In this document: positions 25,307 through 33,026 of the stretch, piece after piece
Layout of the letters: every line of letters begins with the position of its first letter
Numbering within the stretch: the first letter of the stretch is position 1
Source of the DNA: JAQWUY01 sp049615605
GTDB taxonomy: Bacteria > Pseudomonadota > Alphaproteobacteria > JAQWUY01
Assembly: GCA_049615605.1 (NCBI GenBank)
Contig: JBMZFW010000004.1
Coordinates: 1-36,199, forward strand
DNA: 36,199 nt
Direction of reading: 5' to 3'
Notes under the pieces: generated by a model
Databases searched by the model: none
What the model was told of the DNA's origin: nothing
What the model saw: the letters and a program-made list of their open reading frames with translations, nothing else
Position numbers and translations under genes: made by a program

Positions 25307-25340
25307 CTTTATTTTAAATATATGTCAATATATTGACATT
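25295..25340 (+). promoter_or_regulatory. marR promoter with palindromic operator
   Basis: TGTCAATATATTGACA occupies 25323-25338 (palindromic to 18 bp, 25322-25339). It ends two bases before the marR ATG. Candidate boxes are TTGACA (25295-25300) with TATATG (25319-25324, 18-base spacer), or TATATT (25329-25334) inside the palindrome, which would place the transcription start at or near the ATG. No Shine-Dalgarno sequence is present, so a leaderless mRNA is possible. A regulator bound here would block RNA polymerase, as expected for MarR autorepression. Confidence 0.6.
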
Positions 25341-25784
25341 ATGGAAAAAAATGAAGAAGTTGCAAATGAAATAAAGCGAATATTGGTTGCAATCAACCGT
25401 GCAAATGGCATTGTTAATAAAAAATATGCCACAAAACGCACTGATGAAGATATGACTTCGTCCAGATGGAATGTATTATCCGCTGTAAATCAATTAAAAC
25501 ACCCAACCATATCATCGGTTGGTCGTGCGTTAAAGTCTTCGCGACAAAATATTGCCATAATTGTTTCTTCAATGGTGGGCGATGGGTTGCTTGAAATGGT
25601 TGATAACCCCGAACACAAAAGGTCAAAGATATTACAAGTAACAAATATGGGGCTTGAAAAGCTTAATCGTTCCGCAGGGCAAAGGGACGATATATGTTAT
25701 GATATGAGCCTGTATTTTAACTTAGAAGAATTACAAAGCACTCGTTCTATTTTACAAAAAATTTATAATAAGTTGGATGTGTAA
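25341..25784 (+). CDS. MarR family transcriptional regulator
   Basis: A 147-aa winged-helix repressor-type protein with the MarR layout. An N-terminal dimerisation helix covers about 1-35. The DNA-binding domain has SRWNVLSAVNQ (about 35-45), the HTH HPTISSVGRALKSSRQNIAIIVSSMVGDGLLE (about 54-85) and the wing DNPEHKRSKILQVTNMG. MarR proteins are dimers that bind short palindromes and are usually released by small ligands or oxidants. The perfect palindrome immediately upstream, repeated in front of sucC, is its probable operator. No ribosome binding site precedes the ATG, and no other in-frame ATG is near. The cysQ-like gene overlaps its stop by one base. Confidence 0.9.
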   Translation: MEKNEEVANEIKRILVAINRANGIVNKKYATKRTDEDMTSSRWNVLSAVNQLKHPTISSVGRALKSSRQNIAIIVSSMVGDGLLEMVDNPEHKRSKILQVTNMGLEKLNRSAGQRDDICYDMSLYFNLEELQSTRSILQKIYNKLDV

Positions 25785-26566
25785 TGAAAAATTTAGAAAG
25801 CATTATCATTGAATTAAAATCTGTTATTAAACAAGCAGGTTCCTTGGCAATGGAAATTTATAATACGGATTTTGATGTGGATTATAAAGACGACAACTCC
25901 CCAGTAACAATCGCCGATAAAAAATGTGAAGGCTTAATAATTGATGCCATATCAATTTTAACCCCAGACATTCCCATATATGGTGAAGAAACATTTGATA
26001 AAAATACAATCATTGCGGATAAGTTTTGGCTTATTGACCCGATTGATGGGACAAAATCTTTTGTTAAAAAAGATAATTTATTTACGGTAAATATTGGACT
26101 TGTTGAAAATAACAAACCTGTGCTTGGGCTTGTTTATGAACCGCAAAACGATGAATTGTATGTTGGTTCAACACTTGGCGTGTTTAAAAATGATGTGCCA
26201 ATTTCCGTTAAAAAAATGCAAGATGAAATTATAATTGCCAGCAACGGGCAATTGGAAAAGCTAGAAAAGTTTCAAACATTGTTGGGTGATTTAAAGGTAA
26301 AGGATTATCTTAAATTAACATCATCAATTAAAATATGCCGTGTTGCCGAAGGCGTTGCTGACCTTTACCCACGCTTTGGTTATACCAGTGAATGGGATAC
26401 GGCGGCGGCACATGCAATTTTAAAATATGCAGGGGGTAATATTATTACCTATGACAAATCTGAATTATCATACGGTAAAGAAAATTTATTAAATCATAAA
26501 TTTATATATGTTTATGGCGATAAAAATAGTGTAAAGTTATTAGACAACATAAAAGAACAGGCTTAA
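25784..26566 (+). CDS. cysQ: CysQ-like 3'(2'),5'-bisphosphate nucleotidase (inositol-monophosphatase superfamily)
   Basis: A 260-aa Mg2+-dependent, Li+-sensitive-type phosphatase. The metal-binding motifs are complete: DDNSPVTIADKKCEG (about 36-50), GEETFD with Glu69, WLIDPIDGTKSFV with Asp85 and Asp88 (about 82-94), and the C-terminal SEWDTAAAHAIL at about 202-213. The SPVTIAD and KSFV wording favours CysQ, which hydrolyses 3'-phosphoadenosine 5'-phosphate formed during sulfate assimilation. Histidinol- or inositol-phosphatase activity cannot be excluded by eye. It overlaps marR by one base, so it should share the same autoregulated promoter. Confidence 0.85.
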   Translation: MKNLESIIIELKSVIKQAGSLAMEIYNTDFDVDYKDDNSPVTIADKKCEGLIIDAISILTPDIPIYGEETFDKNTIIADKFWLIDPIDGTKSFVKKDNLFTVNIGLVENNKPVLGLVYEPQNDELYVGSTLGVFKNDVPISVKKMQDEIIIASNGQLEKLEKFQTLLGDLKVKDYLKLTSSIKICRVAEGVADLYPRFGYTSEWDTAAAHAILKYAGGNIITYDKSELSYGKENLLNHKFIYVYGDKNSVKLLDNIKEQA

Positions 26567-26574
26567 AAAAATAA

Positions 26575-28806
26575 ATGAATAAAAATAAAATACTATTTGC
26601 AGGGCTTATTATCCTTACTGGCTGTGGCGGTGGTGGCGGTGGTAAAACTTCTTTAAGTCTTACTTCTGTTGGCAGTTCACTTTATTCCGCGCAAAAAACA
26701 GTTGGCTTAACTTTATCTGATCCAAATGTGAATACAGTTACGGGTAAAAATGTAAAAGTTGGCGTTATTGAAAATGGATTATTTTTAAAAAATGATGAAC
26801 AATTAAAAGGCAGATACGGTACAGGTATCGGCATTGATGGGCGCGCTTTTTCTGGACATACGGATAATTCATACGGTCGTAAAACTGGTGGAAGTTATAA
26901 TGATGATGTTGCCCATGCAATGGCGGTTGCAACTGTGGTGGCGGGTAAAGATTATGGTATCGCAAGGGGGGCAACGATTATCCCATATATGACGGTTAAT
27001 ACAACTGGTGCACCACAAACACGAACAGCTGATTATTATGATACATATCAAGATGCTAAATCCCAAGGGGTTGTTGCCCTTAATGCCAGTTGGGGGCACG
27101 ATGATAAGTCATCACACAAAGATTACAGAACAAAAGCAGGTGTAAAATATTTCCTTGGCAGGTCATTGGTAAATCAACTTGTGGCATATAATGATGCTTA
27201 TGAAAGGGATAATACCCATGTGTCTAAAAACTATGCCATTTGGGTGTTTTCAACTGGTAATACTAGTTCAAGCGACAGGACATCTGCAAAAAAAGCCGAA
27301 TGGACAAGGGATGTTGGTTATGCAAAAGGCGATAACCCACACTTGGAAGGACAGGCTGGATATATTGAACCAAAATTAAAAAGATTTATGCTTGCCGTTG
27401 CCGGTGTTGATGCAAATGGCAGGGAATGGTCTGGCACAAATCGCTGTGGTGTTGCCAAAGATTATTGTCTAGCCGCGCAATCAAAAGATGTTCAAAGCAG
27501 ATGGCTTAACAATGGAACAGCCGAAAATAAAAATGTTAATGGCACATCGTTTGCTGCCCCTGCAGTATCTGGTGGTATTGCAATGTTAAAAGAAAAGTTT
27601 GGTACTTCACTTACCATACAAGAAATTCGTTCACGCCTTCTTACAACCGCAAGGCACGAATTAAAAGATGGCACAGAACTTACGGACAGAAATGGCGATG
27701 AAGTTAAAACAGATTCAGATGGTTTAAGTAAAGAATTCGGTCACGGTGTTATGCGACTTGATTTGGCATTAAAACCAGTGGGTCCAAGTTCAACTGCATT
27801 TGGCACAAACCTTAAAAATTCAAAGAAAACAGCAACTTACAATAGCAAATTAAAAACTTCATTGGCGTTTGAGTCTGGTTTTAAAACGGGATTATCATCG
27901 GTTAAAACGACTGTATTTGATTCACTTGATGCCCCGTTTAGTGTGAATATGAATTCCCATGTTATTGATAATCCAACATATACATACGACAGAATATCAA
28001 CTTCTATATTTAACAGAAATTATACAAATTCAGTTAAGTTAAGCAGTAATTCAAATTACCAAGTCCAGGCAAATCACAGTTCAGTTGAAAAAATGGGATT
28101 TGGTTTTGTGAAATCTAGTTCAATTGAAAGTCTGTTAGTTCGCAGTATGAAATATCAATACGAATTTGATAACTTATTAATTGAAAACACGATGGCAATG
28201 TCTGGTGATATGATATTAACGGGATTAAAATACAATTATAAAATTGGCGGTGGGACAATTACCCCAACAATGAAAGTTCTGTATGAAAAAGGGCGTGTAC
28301 TTGGTGCGTCTGGTAAAGGTACATTTGCAAGCACTGGAAATTCCGCAACTGTATTTATTGGTTCATCGTTTACAAAGAAAATTAACAAATTAAATCTGTA
28401 TGGTTTTTTTAATTACGGTAAAACAATTAACCGTGGGTTTTATTCAAACACTATTAAAGAAGTTGGCAATGTATACAGCCGTGAATACGGTTTATATGCG
28501 TCTTATGATTATGACTTAAAGAATAAAATGGGATTTGGTTTTGTTGCCCCGTTAAGGGTTGATGATGCACCAATGACAGTCGTTTATAATAAGGGGCGTG
28601 ATTATTCAAAGAACCTTTCTTACGCTACAAAACAAATTAATGCAAGCCCAACTGGAAGACAAATTGACATTGAAATGTTTTATGAAAAACAATTAACAAA
28701 AACAAATTCAACAATAAGATTTTCAACCCTTTACAGTCGTGATAAAAATCATACAAAAGGCGACAATGAAATGATTGTTGGTATTAATTTAACAACAAGG
28801 TTTTAA
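26575..28806 (+). CDS. Lipidated subtilisin-like (S8) autotransporter
   Basis: A 743-aa surface protease candidate. The signal peptide ends in a lipobox, LTGC, with Cys17 as the lipidated residue, followed by a Gly-rich run. The passenger is an S8 domain at about 55-400: HAMAVA with catalytic His114, STGN with oxyanion Asn229, and NGTSFAAPAVSGG with catalytic Ser325. At the expected catalytic Asp the sequence reads VGVIENG, with Glu66. A Cys pair in CGVAKDYC (291/298) may form a disulfide. Residues from about 480 to 743 form a beta-rich autotransporter barrel ending in Phe, as outer-membrane proteins do. Lipid-anchored subtilase autotransporters are known (neisserial NalP). The ribosome binding site is weak. 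It lies eight bases after the cysQ-like gene. Confidence 0.85.
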   Translation: MNKNKILFAGLIILTGCGGGGGGKTSLSLTSVGSSLYSAQKTVGLTLSDPNVNTVTGKNVKVGVIENGLFLKNDEQLKGRYGTGIGIDGRAFSGHTDNSYGRKTGGSYNDDVAHAMAVATVVAGKDYGIARGATIIPYMTVNTTGAPQTRTADYYDTYQDAKSQGVVALNASWGHDDKSSHKDYRTKAGVKYFLGRSLVNQLVAYNDAYERDNTHVSKNYAIWVFSTGNTSSSDRTSAKKAEWTRDVGYAKGDNPHLEGQAGYIEPKLKRFMLAVAGVDANGREWSGTNRCGVAKDYCLAAQSKDVQSRWLNNGTAENKNVNGTSFAAPAVSGGIAMLKEKFGTSLTIQEIRSRLLTTARHELKDGTELTDRNGDEVKTDSDGLSKEFGHGVMRLDLALKPVGPSSTAFGTNLKNSKKTATYNSKLKTSLAFESGFKTGLSSVKTTVFDSLDAPFSVNMNSHVIDNPTYTYDRISTSIFNRNYTNSVKLSSNSNYQVQANHSSVEKMGFGFVKSSSIESLLVRSMKYQYEFDNLLIENTMAMSGDMILTGLKYNYKIGGGTITPTMKVLYEKGRVLGASGKGTFASTGNSATVFIGSSFTKKINKLNLYGFFNYGKTINRGFYSNTIKEVGNVYSREYGLYASYDYDLKNKMGFGFVAPLRVDDAPMTVVYNKGRDYSKNLSYATKQINASPTGRQIDIEMFYEKQLTKTNSTIRFSTLYSRDKNHTKGDNEMIVGINLTTRF

Positions 28807-28807
28807 T

Positions 28808-29785
28808 ATGACACGCGACGAATTATTAAATGACTTTATTGCAAATAATGTTGCTAATGTTAAGGAAGTTGTTTCAAAACAACCGGATGCTTCATTCCGT
28901 TCATACAGCCGTGTAATAACAGATACTGGTTCATTTATTGTAATGAACAGCCCGCCCGATAAAGAACCGATAGACGACTTTATAAAGGTTTGCAATCATT
29001 TAATTGAAAATGGATTTACCGCGCCAAAAATTCACGCAATGGATAAAGAAAATGGATTTTTATTATTGCAGGACTTTGGCGATGATACGGTTTCAAATTT
29101 ATTAAAAAATGGGACGGACGCAAAACCATTATATGAAATGGCAATTGATACATTGGTTGAATTGCACAAATCACCATTTATTACGGCAATTAATGTAAAC
29201 CCATACGACGCACCAACATATATGCGTGAAGTTGAATTGTTAAAAGACTGGTTCATACCATTTGTTTTTGGTGAAATGTCTGTAAAACAACAGGCGGATT
29301 TTAAACACGCTTGGCTTAATGTTATTACGGAATTACCAATGGTTCGTAGCACCCTTGTCCTAAGGGATTATCATGTTGATAATATAATGATGGTTGATGG
29401 TAAATGTGGTTTACTTGATTTTCAAGATGCATTAATTGGCAACCCTGCATACGATGTAGCAAGCCTTTTACAAGATGTGCGAATTGATGTGGATGATGAA
29501 AAATATTACTATAATCGTTATAAGGAAAAAATGAATTCGGGCGAAAGCTTTGATAAATCATACGATATATTATGCGCACAAAGACACGCCAAAGTCCTTG
29601 GTATATTCATAAGATTGTACCAAAGGGATAATAAACCAAGTTATTTAAAATTCTTGCCACGAACATTAATGCTGTTTAAACAATCATTGAATAGTCCACA
29701 TTTAACAGCGATTAAAAAATACTTTGATGAAAATTATCCTGATTTCTTTGAAAAATCACAAGATTCAATCAATAAATTACTGTAA
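28808..29785 (+). CDS. amgK: AmgK-like anomeric MurNAc/GlcNAc kinase (aminoglycoside-phosphotransferase fold)
   Basis: A 325-aa cytoplasmic kinase of the APH fold, close to AmgK (COG3178), which phosphorylates MurNAc or GlcNAc at C1 in cell-wall recycling. The catalytic loop LVLRDYHVDNIMM (about 183-195) and metal-binding GLLDFQDALIGNPAYDVASLLQD (about 201-223) match AmgK wording. The N-terminal nucleotide-binding lobe shows DASFRSYSRVI and FLLLQDFGDDT. In many genomes amgK neighbours murU and tsaE. Neither is here. It follows the autotransporter after one base, so the two may be co-transcribed. Length is normal. The gene symbol is assigned by resemblance only. Confidence 0.8.
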   Translation: MTRDELLNDFIANNVANVKEVVSKQPDASFRSYSRVITDTGSFIVMNSPPDKEPIDDFIKVCNHLIENGFTAPKIHAMDKENGFLLLQDFGDDTVSNLLKNGTDAKPLYEMAIDTLVELHKSPFITAINVNPYDAPTYMREVELLKDWFIPFVFGEMSVKQQADFKHAWLNVITELPMVRSTLVLRDYHVDNIMMVDGKCGLLDFQDALIGNPAYDVASLLQDVRIDVDDEKYYYNRYKEKMNSGESFDKSYDILCAQRHAKVLGIFIRLYQRDNKPSYLKFLPRTLMLFKQSLNSPHLTAIKKYFDENYPDFFEKSQDSINKLL

Positions 29786-29859
29786 TAAAAATAGTTATTT
29801 TTGTTGACATATACCCTGTAATTGCAGAAAATATAACGACAATACACAAGGGTTTTTAA
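29786..29859 (+). promoter_or_regulatory. sdaA promoter region
   Basis: A 74-base gap before sdaA contains a consensus -35 TTGACA (29804-29809). The -10 is less clear: GAAAAT (29827-29832) has a 17-base spacer, while the better TATAAC (29832-29837) has 22. AAGGG precedes the ATG at 29860. No leader structure or riboswitch was recognised. Confidence 0.4.
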
Positions 29860-31269
29860 ATGGCTGACAAAAAAGAATTTGAAGTAGATTACAATCACCT
29901 ATCGGTTGCCGATATGTTTAAGCTGGGTGTTGGACCATCGTCTTCACACACGGTTGGACCAATGCTTGCCGGTTGGATGTTTGGTACATTTGTTATCAAA
30001 GAAGGTTTGCTTGAAAAAACTGAATATATTCAAATTGATTTATTCGGCTCACTTGCTTTAACAGGCAAAGGTCACGTTACCGATGTTGCCAGTATCGTTG
30101 GTGTATGTGGTAATCGCCCTGATGAAGTAAAATCCGAAGATGTTCCACGCATTATTGATGAAATGCGTTCAAATAAAACAATTAATTTTATGAATAAAAA
30201 AGTTATTCCATTTGTGGAAGAAACGCATCTTGTTTGGCATTATGATGAATTTTTACCAGAACACCCAAACGGTATGCGACTTACCGCATTTGATGGTGCG
30301 GGCGGTGTGATTATTGCCAAAGAATATTTATCAGTTGGTGGTGGTTTCGTTGTTGAAGGCGGTCACGAAGAAGCGGAAAATATGACCGACCATAATATCA
30401 GCCCCAAATACCCATACCATTCAGCAGACGAATTACTTGAAGTTTGCAAAAAGAATAAAATTTCAATTGCCCAATTACAAAAGGAAAATGAAAAGTCTTG
30501 GCGAAGTGAACAAGAAACAAATGATTTCCTTGATTCAATTCGTGATACTATGTTTGGCTGTATTGAAAATGGCATTAAAAATACAGGCGTATTACCGGGT
30601 GGTCTTAATATCAAACGCCGTGCCCCTGAATTACACGAAAACCTACAAAAAAATAGTGAGATTGCCCATATTGACCCATTAACAGTTCTTGATTGGGTAA
30701 ACTTGTATGCACTAGCCGTTAACGAAGAAAACGCCGCTTGTGGTAAAGTTGTAACCGCACCAACAAATGGTGCCGCTGGTGTTATTCCAGCCGTATTAAA
30801 ATATTACAAAGTATTCTGTCACGGTACAGATGAAGGGATTCGTGAATTCCTGTTGGTTGCAGGTGCCATAGGTACATTATACAAAAAGCGTGCATCAATT
30901 TCCGCCGCAGCCGTTGGTTGCCAAGGCGAAGTTGGTGTTGCCTGTTCAATGGCAGCAGCGGGCTTAACCGCTGTACTTGGTGGCACAAATGAACAAATTG
31001 AAAATGCTGCTGAAATTGGTATGGAACACAACCTTGGTTTAACTTGCGACCCAATTGATGGATTGGTACAAGTGCCGTGTATTGAACGCAACACAATGGG
31101 GGCGGTAAAAGCAATCAACGCATCAAGATTATCATTAAAATCAGATGGCAAGCACTTTGTATCACTAGATTCTTGTATTGAAACAATGCGTCAAACAGGC
31201 GAAGATATGCAGGATAAGTATAAAGAAACATCTTTAGGCGGGCTAGCAGTTAACACCATAGAATGTTAA
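29860..31269 (+). CDS. sdaA: L-serine ammonia-lyase, single-chain iron-sulfur type
   Basis: A 469-aa enzyme that deaminates L-serine to pyruvate and ammonia with an oxygen-sensitive [4Fe-4S] cluster. The N-terminal beta domain begins SVADMFKLGVGPSSSHTVGPM (about 15-35). The alpha domain carries the cluster region: NAACGKVVTAPTNGAAGVIP (about 291-310), AVGCQGEVGVACSMAAAGL (about 347-365) and the Cys-containing NLGLTCDPIDGLVQVPCIERN (about 391-411). Length is that of the fused single-chain form. Placed beside the sox genes, it would complete a route from sarcosine through glycine and serine to pyruvate. In Pseudomonas a serine dehydratase gene belongs to the GbdR betaine regulon. A long hairpin follows the stop. 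Confidence 0.95.
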   Translation: MADKKEFEVDYNHLSVADMFKLGVGPSSSHTVGPMLAGWMFGTFVIKEGLLEKTEYIQIDLFGSLALTGKGHVTDVASIVGVCGNRPDEVKSEDVPRIIDEMRSNKTINFMNKKVIPFVEETHLVWHYDEFLPEHPNGMRLTAFDGAGGVIIAKEYLSVGGGFVVEGGHEEAENMTDHNISPKYPYHSADELLEVCKKNKISIAQLQKENEKSWRSEQETNDFLDSIRDTMFGCIENGIKNTGVLPGGLNIKRRAPELHENLQKNSEIAHIDPLTVLDWVNLYALAVNEENAACGKVVTAPTNGAAGVIPAVLKYYKVFCHGTDEGIREFLLVAGAIGTLYKKRASISAAAVGCQGEVGVACSMAAAGLTAVLGGTNEQIENAAEIGMEHNLGLTCDPIDGLVQVPCIERNTMGAVKAINASRLSLKSDGKHFVSLDSCIETMRQTGEDMQDKYKETSLGGLAVNTIEC

Positions 31270-31374
31270 TTTTAATTAGATTATTATCGGCGTGAAACAC
31301 TCATTATTTACTATTTGTAAACTTCTTCGTGTTTCACTTGATTCTAATCTAATTAAAATTAACATTTATTTTTT
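31265..31374 (+). terminator. Large nested hairpin after sdaA, probable terminator
   Basis: A perfect 19-bp outer stem pairs 31265-31283 with 31345-31363. A perfect 9-bp inner stem pairs GTGAAACAC (31292-31300) with GTGTTTCAC (31329-31337), with a 28-base loop. The outer 3' arm is followed by a T-rich run (31364-31374), so it can act as an intrinsic terminator for sdaA. The outer 5' arm includes the stop codon. It shares ACTTGATTCTA, in the same structural place, and a downstream GGATTTACTT with the element after cobO. Confidence 0.7.
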
Positions 31375-31530
31375 GGGATTTACTTAATAACCCCAACATT
31401 TTTTCATATAAATTTACTAAAATGGATTTAATTTTTTAAAATTAATATTTAGTTTCCACATTTATATTCTTGACCCGAAGCGAAGCGTAGGGGAGCGAAT
31501 GGAATGAGCGGGGCGAAGCCCCTAAATCAA
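31375..31530. other. Non-coding stretch with a GC-rich block before the glxA-like stop
   Basis: No gene is seen. Most of the stretch is extremely AT-rich. At about 31472-31522 a sharply different, GC-rich block appears, made of GAAGCG/GAGCG-type units and ending in a perfect hairpin, GGGGC-GAA-GCCCC (31510-31522), eight bases before the convergent regulator gene's stop. It could end transcription of that gene, but no T run follows on either strand. The block resembles dispersed REP-like intergenic sequence. Only one copy is present here. Confidence 0.55.
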
Positions 31531-32496
31531 TTAAGCACTTTCACGGCTATTTTTTGGTGATGTATTGAATAAATCACCGAAGCATTTTGAAAAGTGTGAT
31601 GCAGATGAAAATCCAGTTGCTAGTGAAATTTCACTAATCGGCATAGATGTTTGTTCCAATAAGTATTTAGCATGCTTAAGTCTTATATGTAAATAATACT
31701 TAGCAGGCGACATATTTAAATGTTTCTTAAACAATCTTTCCATTTGGCGTGGCGATATATTAATCGCACTAGCAATTTCATTTCTTGGCAATATTGGGTC
31801 AATATTTTGTTCCATAATTTCAATTGCTTGGATAATTTTTGAATTATTTGTATTAATTCTGTTTTGTAAAGGAATTCTTTGGTTGTCTTTACTTCCACGA
31901 ATTCTTTCGTGTACTAATAAATCAGCAACTGTAATGGCAACTTCTTTGCCAAGTCTTTCTTTGATTTCTTCTAGCATCATATCAATAGTTGTTGTGCCAC
32001 CGGCAGAAGTAAAGATATTGCCATCAGATACAAATAAATCTGCTGATATTTCAATATCAGGGTGCTGTTCTTTGAAGCTGGCCATATTTTCCCAGTGTAA
32101 TGTTGCTTTGTGACCATTTAATAAACCAGCATTGGCAAGAATAGAACCACCAGTACAACATGCACCAATATATGAACCTTCGGCTTCCCAACGGCGAAGA
32201 TGTCCGAATACAAAAGCATCTTTGTATAAATTACCATTTATTCCTGAACATATAATTACATTATCAGGATTGTCAATATTGGCAATACGGTTGTTTACAA
32301 TAACCTCTGTATTGCTTGAAGACTTTTCAGGATTTCCGTCTTTGCTTACAATCTCCCAAGTGTACACATTGTTTTTAACAATTCGGTTGGCTAGCCTTAA
32401 TGGTTCAATAATGGAAGAAAAAGCCATTAAAGAAAAGTTAGGCACCAATAATATGGTTAAGTGAACATTGTCACTTGTTGACGAACATTTTAACAT
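31531..32496 (-). CDS. GlxA family AraC-type regulator, GbdR-like
   Basis: A 321-aa regulator with an N-terminal DJ-1/PfpI-like amidotransferase-fold domain (about 10-180) and a C-terminal AraC double HTH (about 215-318). The first domain has LTILLVPNFSLMAFSSIIEPLRLAN and the nucleophile-elbow-like GACCTGGSILANAGLL near 110-125. The AraC part shows ISPRQMERLFKKHLNMSP and ISLATGFSSASHFSKCF. GbdR, which senses glycine betaine and dimethylglycine and activates their catabolic genes, is the best-known relative. The divergent soxBDA genes make that role likely here. A GGGGGG ribosome binding site precedes the ATG. Other GlxA-group regulators (arginine, carnitine) are the alternatives. Confidence 0.87.
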   Translation of the reverse strand: MLKCSSTSDNVHLTILLVPNFSLMAFSSIIEPLRLANRIVKNNVYTWEIVSKDGNPEKSSSNTEVIVNNRIANIDNPDNVIICSGINGNLYKDAFVFGHLRRWEAEGSYIGACCTGGSILANAGLLNGHKATLHWENMASFKEQHPDIEISADLFVSDGNIFTSAGGTTTIDMMLEEIKERLGKEVAITVADLLVHERIRGSKDNQRIPLQNRINTNNSKIIQAIEIMEQNIDPILPRNEIASAINISPRQMERLFKKHLNMSPAKYYLHIRLKHAKYLLEQTSMPISEISLATGFSSASHFSKCFGDLFNTSPKNSRESA

Positions 32497-33026
32497 TTTG
32501 TCCCCCCATTATTTCCTTTCAAAACAATAATGTAAACATAGTCAAGACAATATAATATATTGCTATGCTTTTTATTTTTCAACAAAAAATGTTGTATTAT
32601 TTGCGACATACTTGGTTGTTTTTTTTATATTTTTTTAAATATACGCTAGCTATACATAATTTTAGTTGTAAAGCTAAAAAAGATATTTACCTTATGTTTT
32701 TGTATTTATTCATATCTCTTTTGCACCCTTAATATAGCATATTTTATAGGATTTAACAATAAATTAATTATTAATTTAAAATACAATGCTTTGTTAAATA
32801 TAAATAAAATGATTCGCCAATATGATATTTTGTCGCATATTTAATATTTGGGCTTATTTCGTAAATTTTTTAAATGTATAAGTTTTTTGTTTTAAAATCA
32901 TTCGTTTTTTTGATTATTTTTGTCGCTTGTTAATTATGAAGTATTATTTTTCTTTGAAATTGAATATTTTATTCTGTATTATTTTAAGGTTGTTATAAAA
33001 ATAATTATTATTAAGGATAGATAGGG
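32497..33026. promoter_or_regulatory. 530-bp AT-rich divergent control region of glxA-like gene and soxB
   Basis: No coding sequence is convincing. A good soxB promoter is TTGAAA (32954-32959), a 17-base spacer, and TATTAT (32977-32982), with a leader of about 38 bases and AAGGATAGATAGGG before the ATG. Three copies of TGTCGC stand out from the AT-rich background: 32831-32836 and 32921-32926 on the plus strand, and 32603-32608 on the minus strand. The two plus-strand copies share the longer form GAT(T)ATTTT(T)GTCGC. The last lies 27 bases upstream of the -35 box, a fitting place for an AraC-type activator. A promoter for the regulator gene could not be fixed. Confidence 0.5.

Noticed and set aside
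29804..29809. TTGACA before sdaA as a third copy of the MarR-type palindrome
   Set aside because: Only the half TTGACA is present and the left half is missing. It is better explained as a -35 box.
32497..33026. Small genes in the glxA/soxB gap
   Set aside because: Frames are broken by many stops in very AT-rich DNA, and none has a ribosome binding site with a plausible product.
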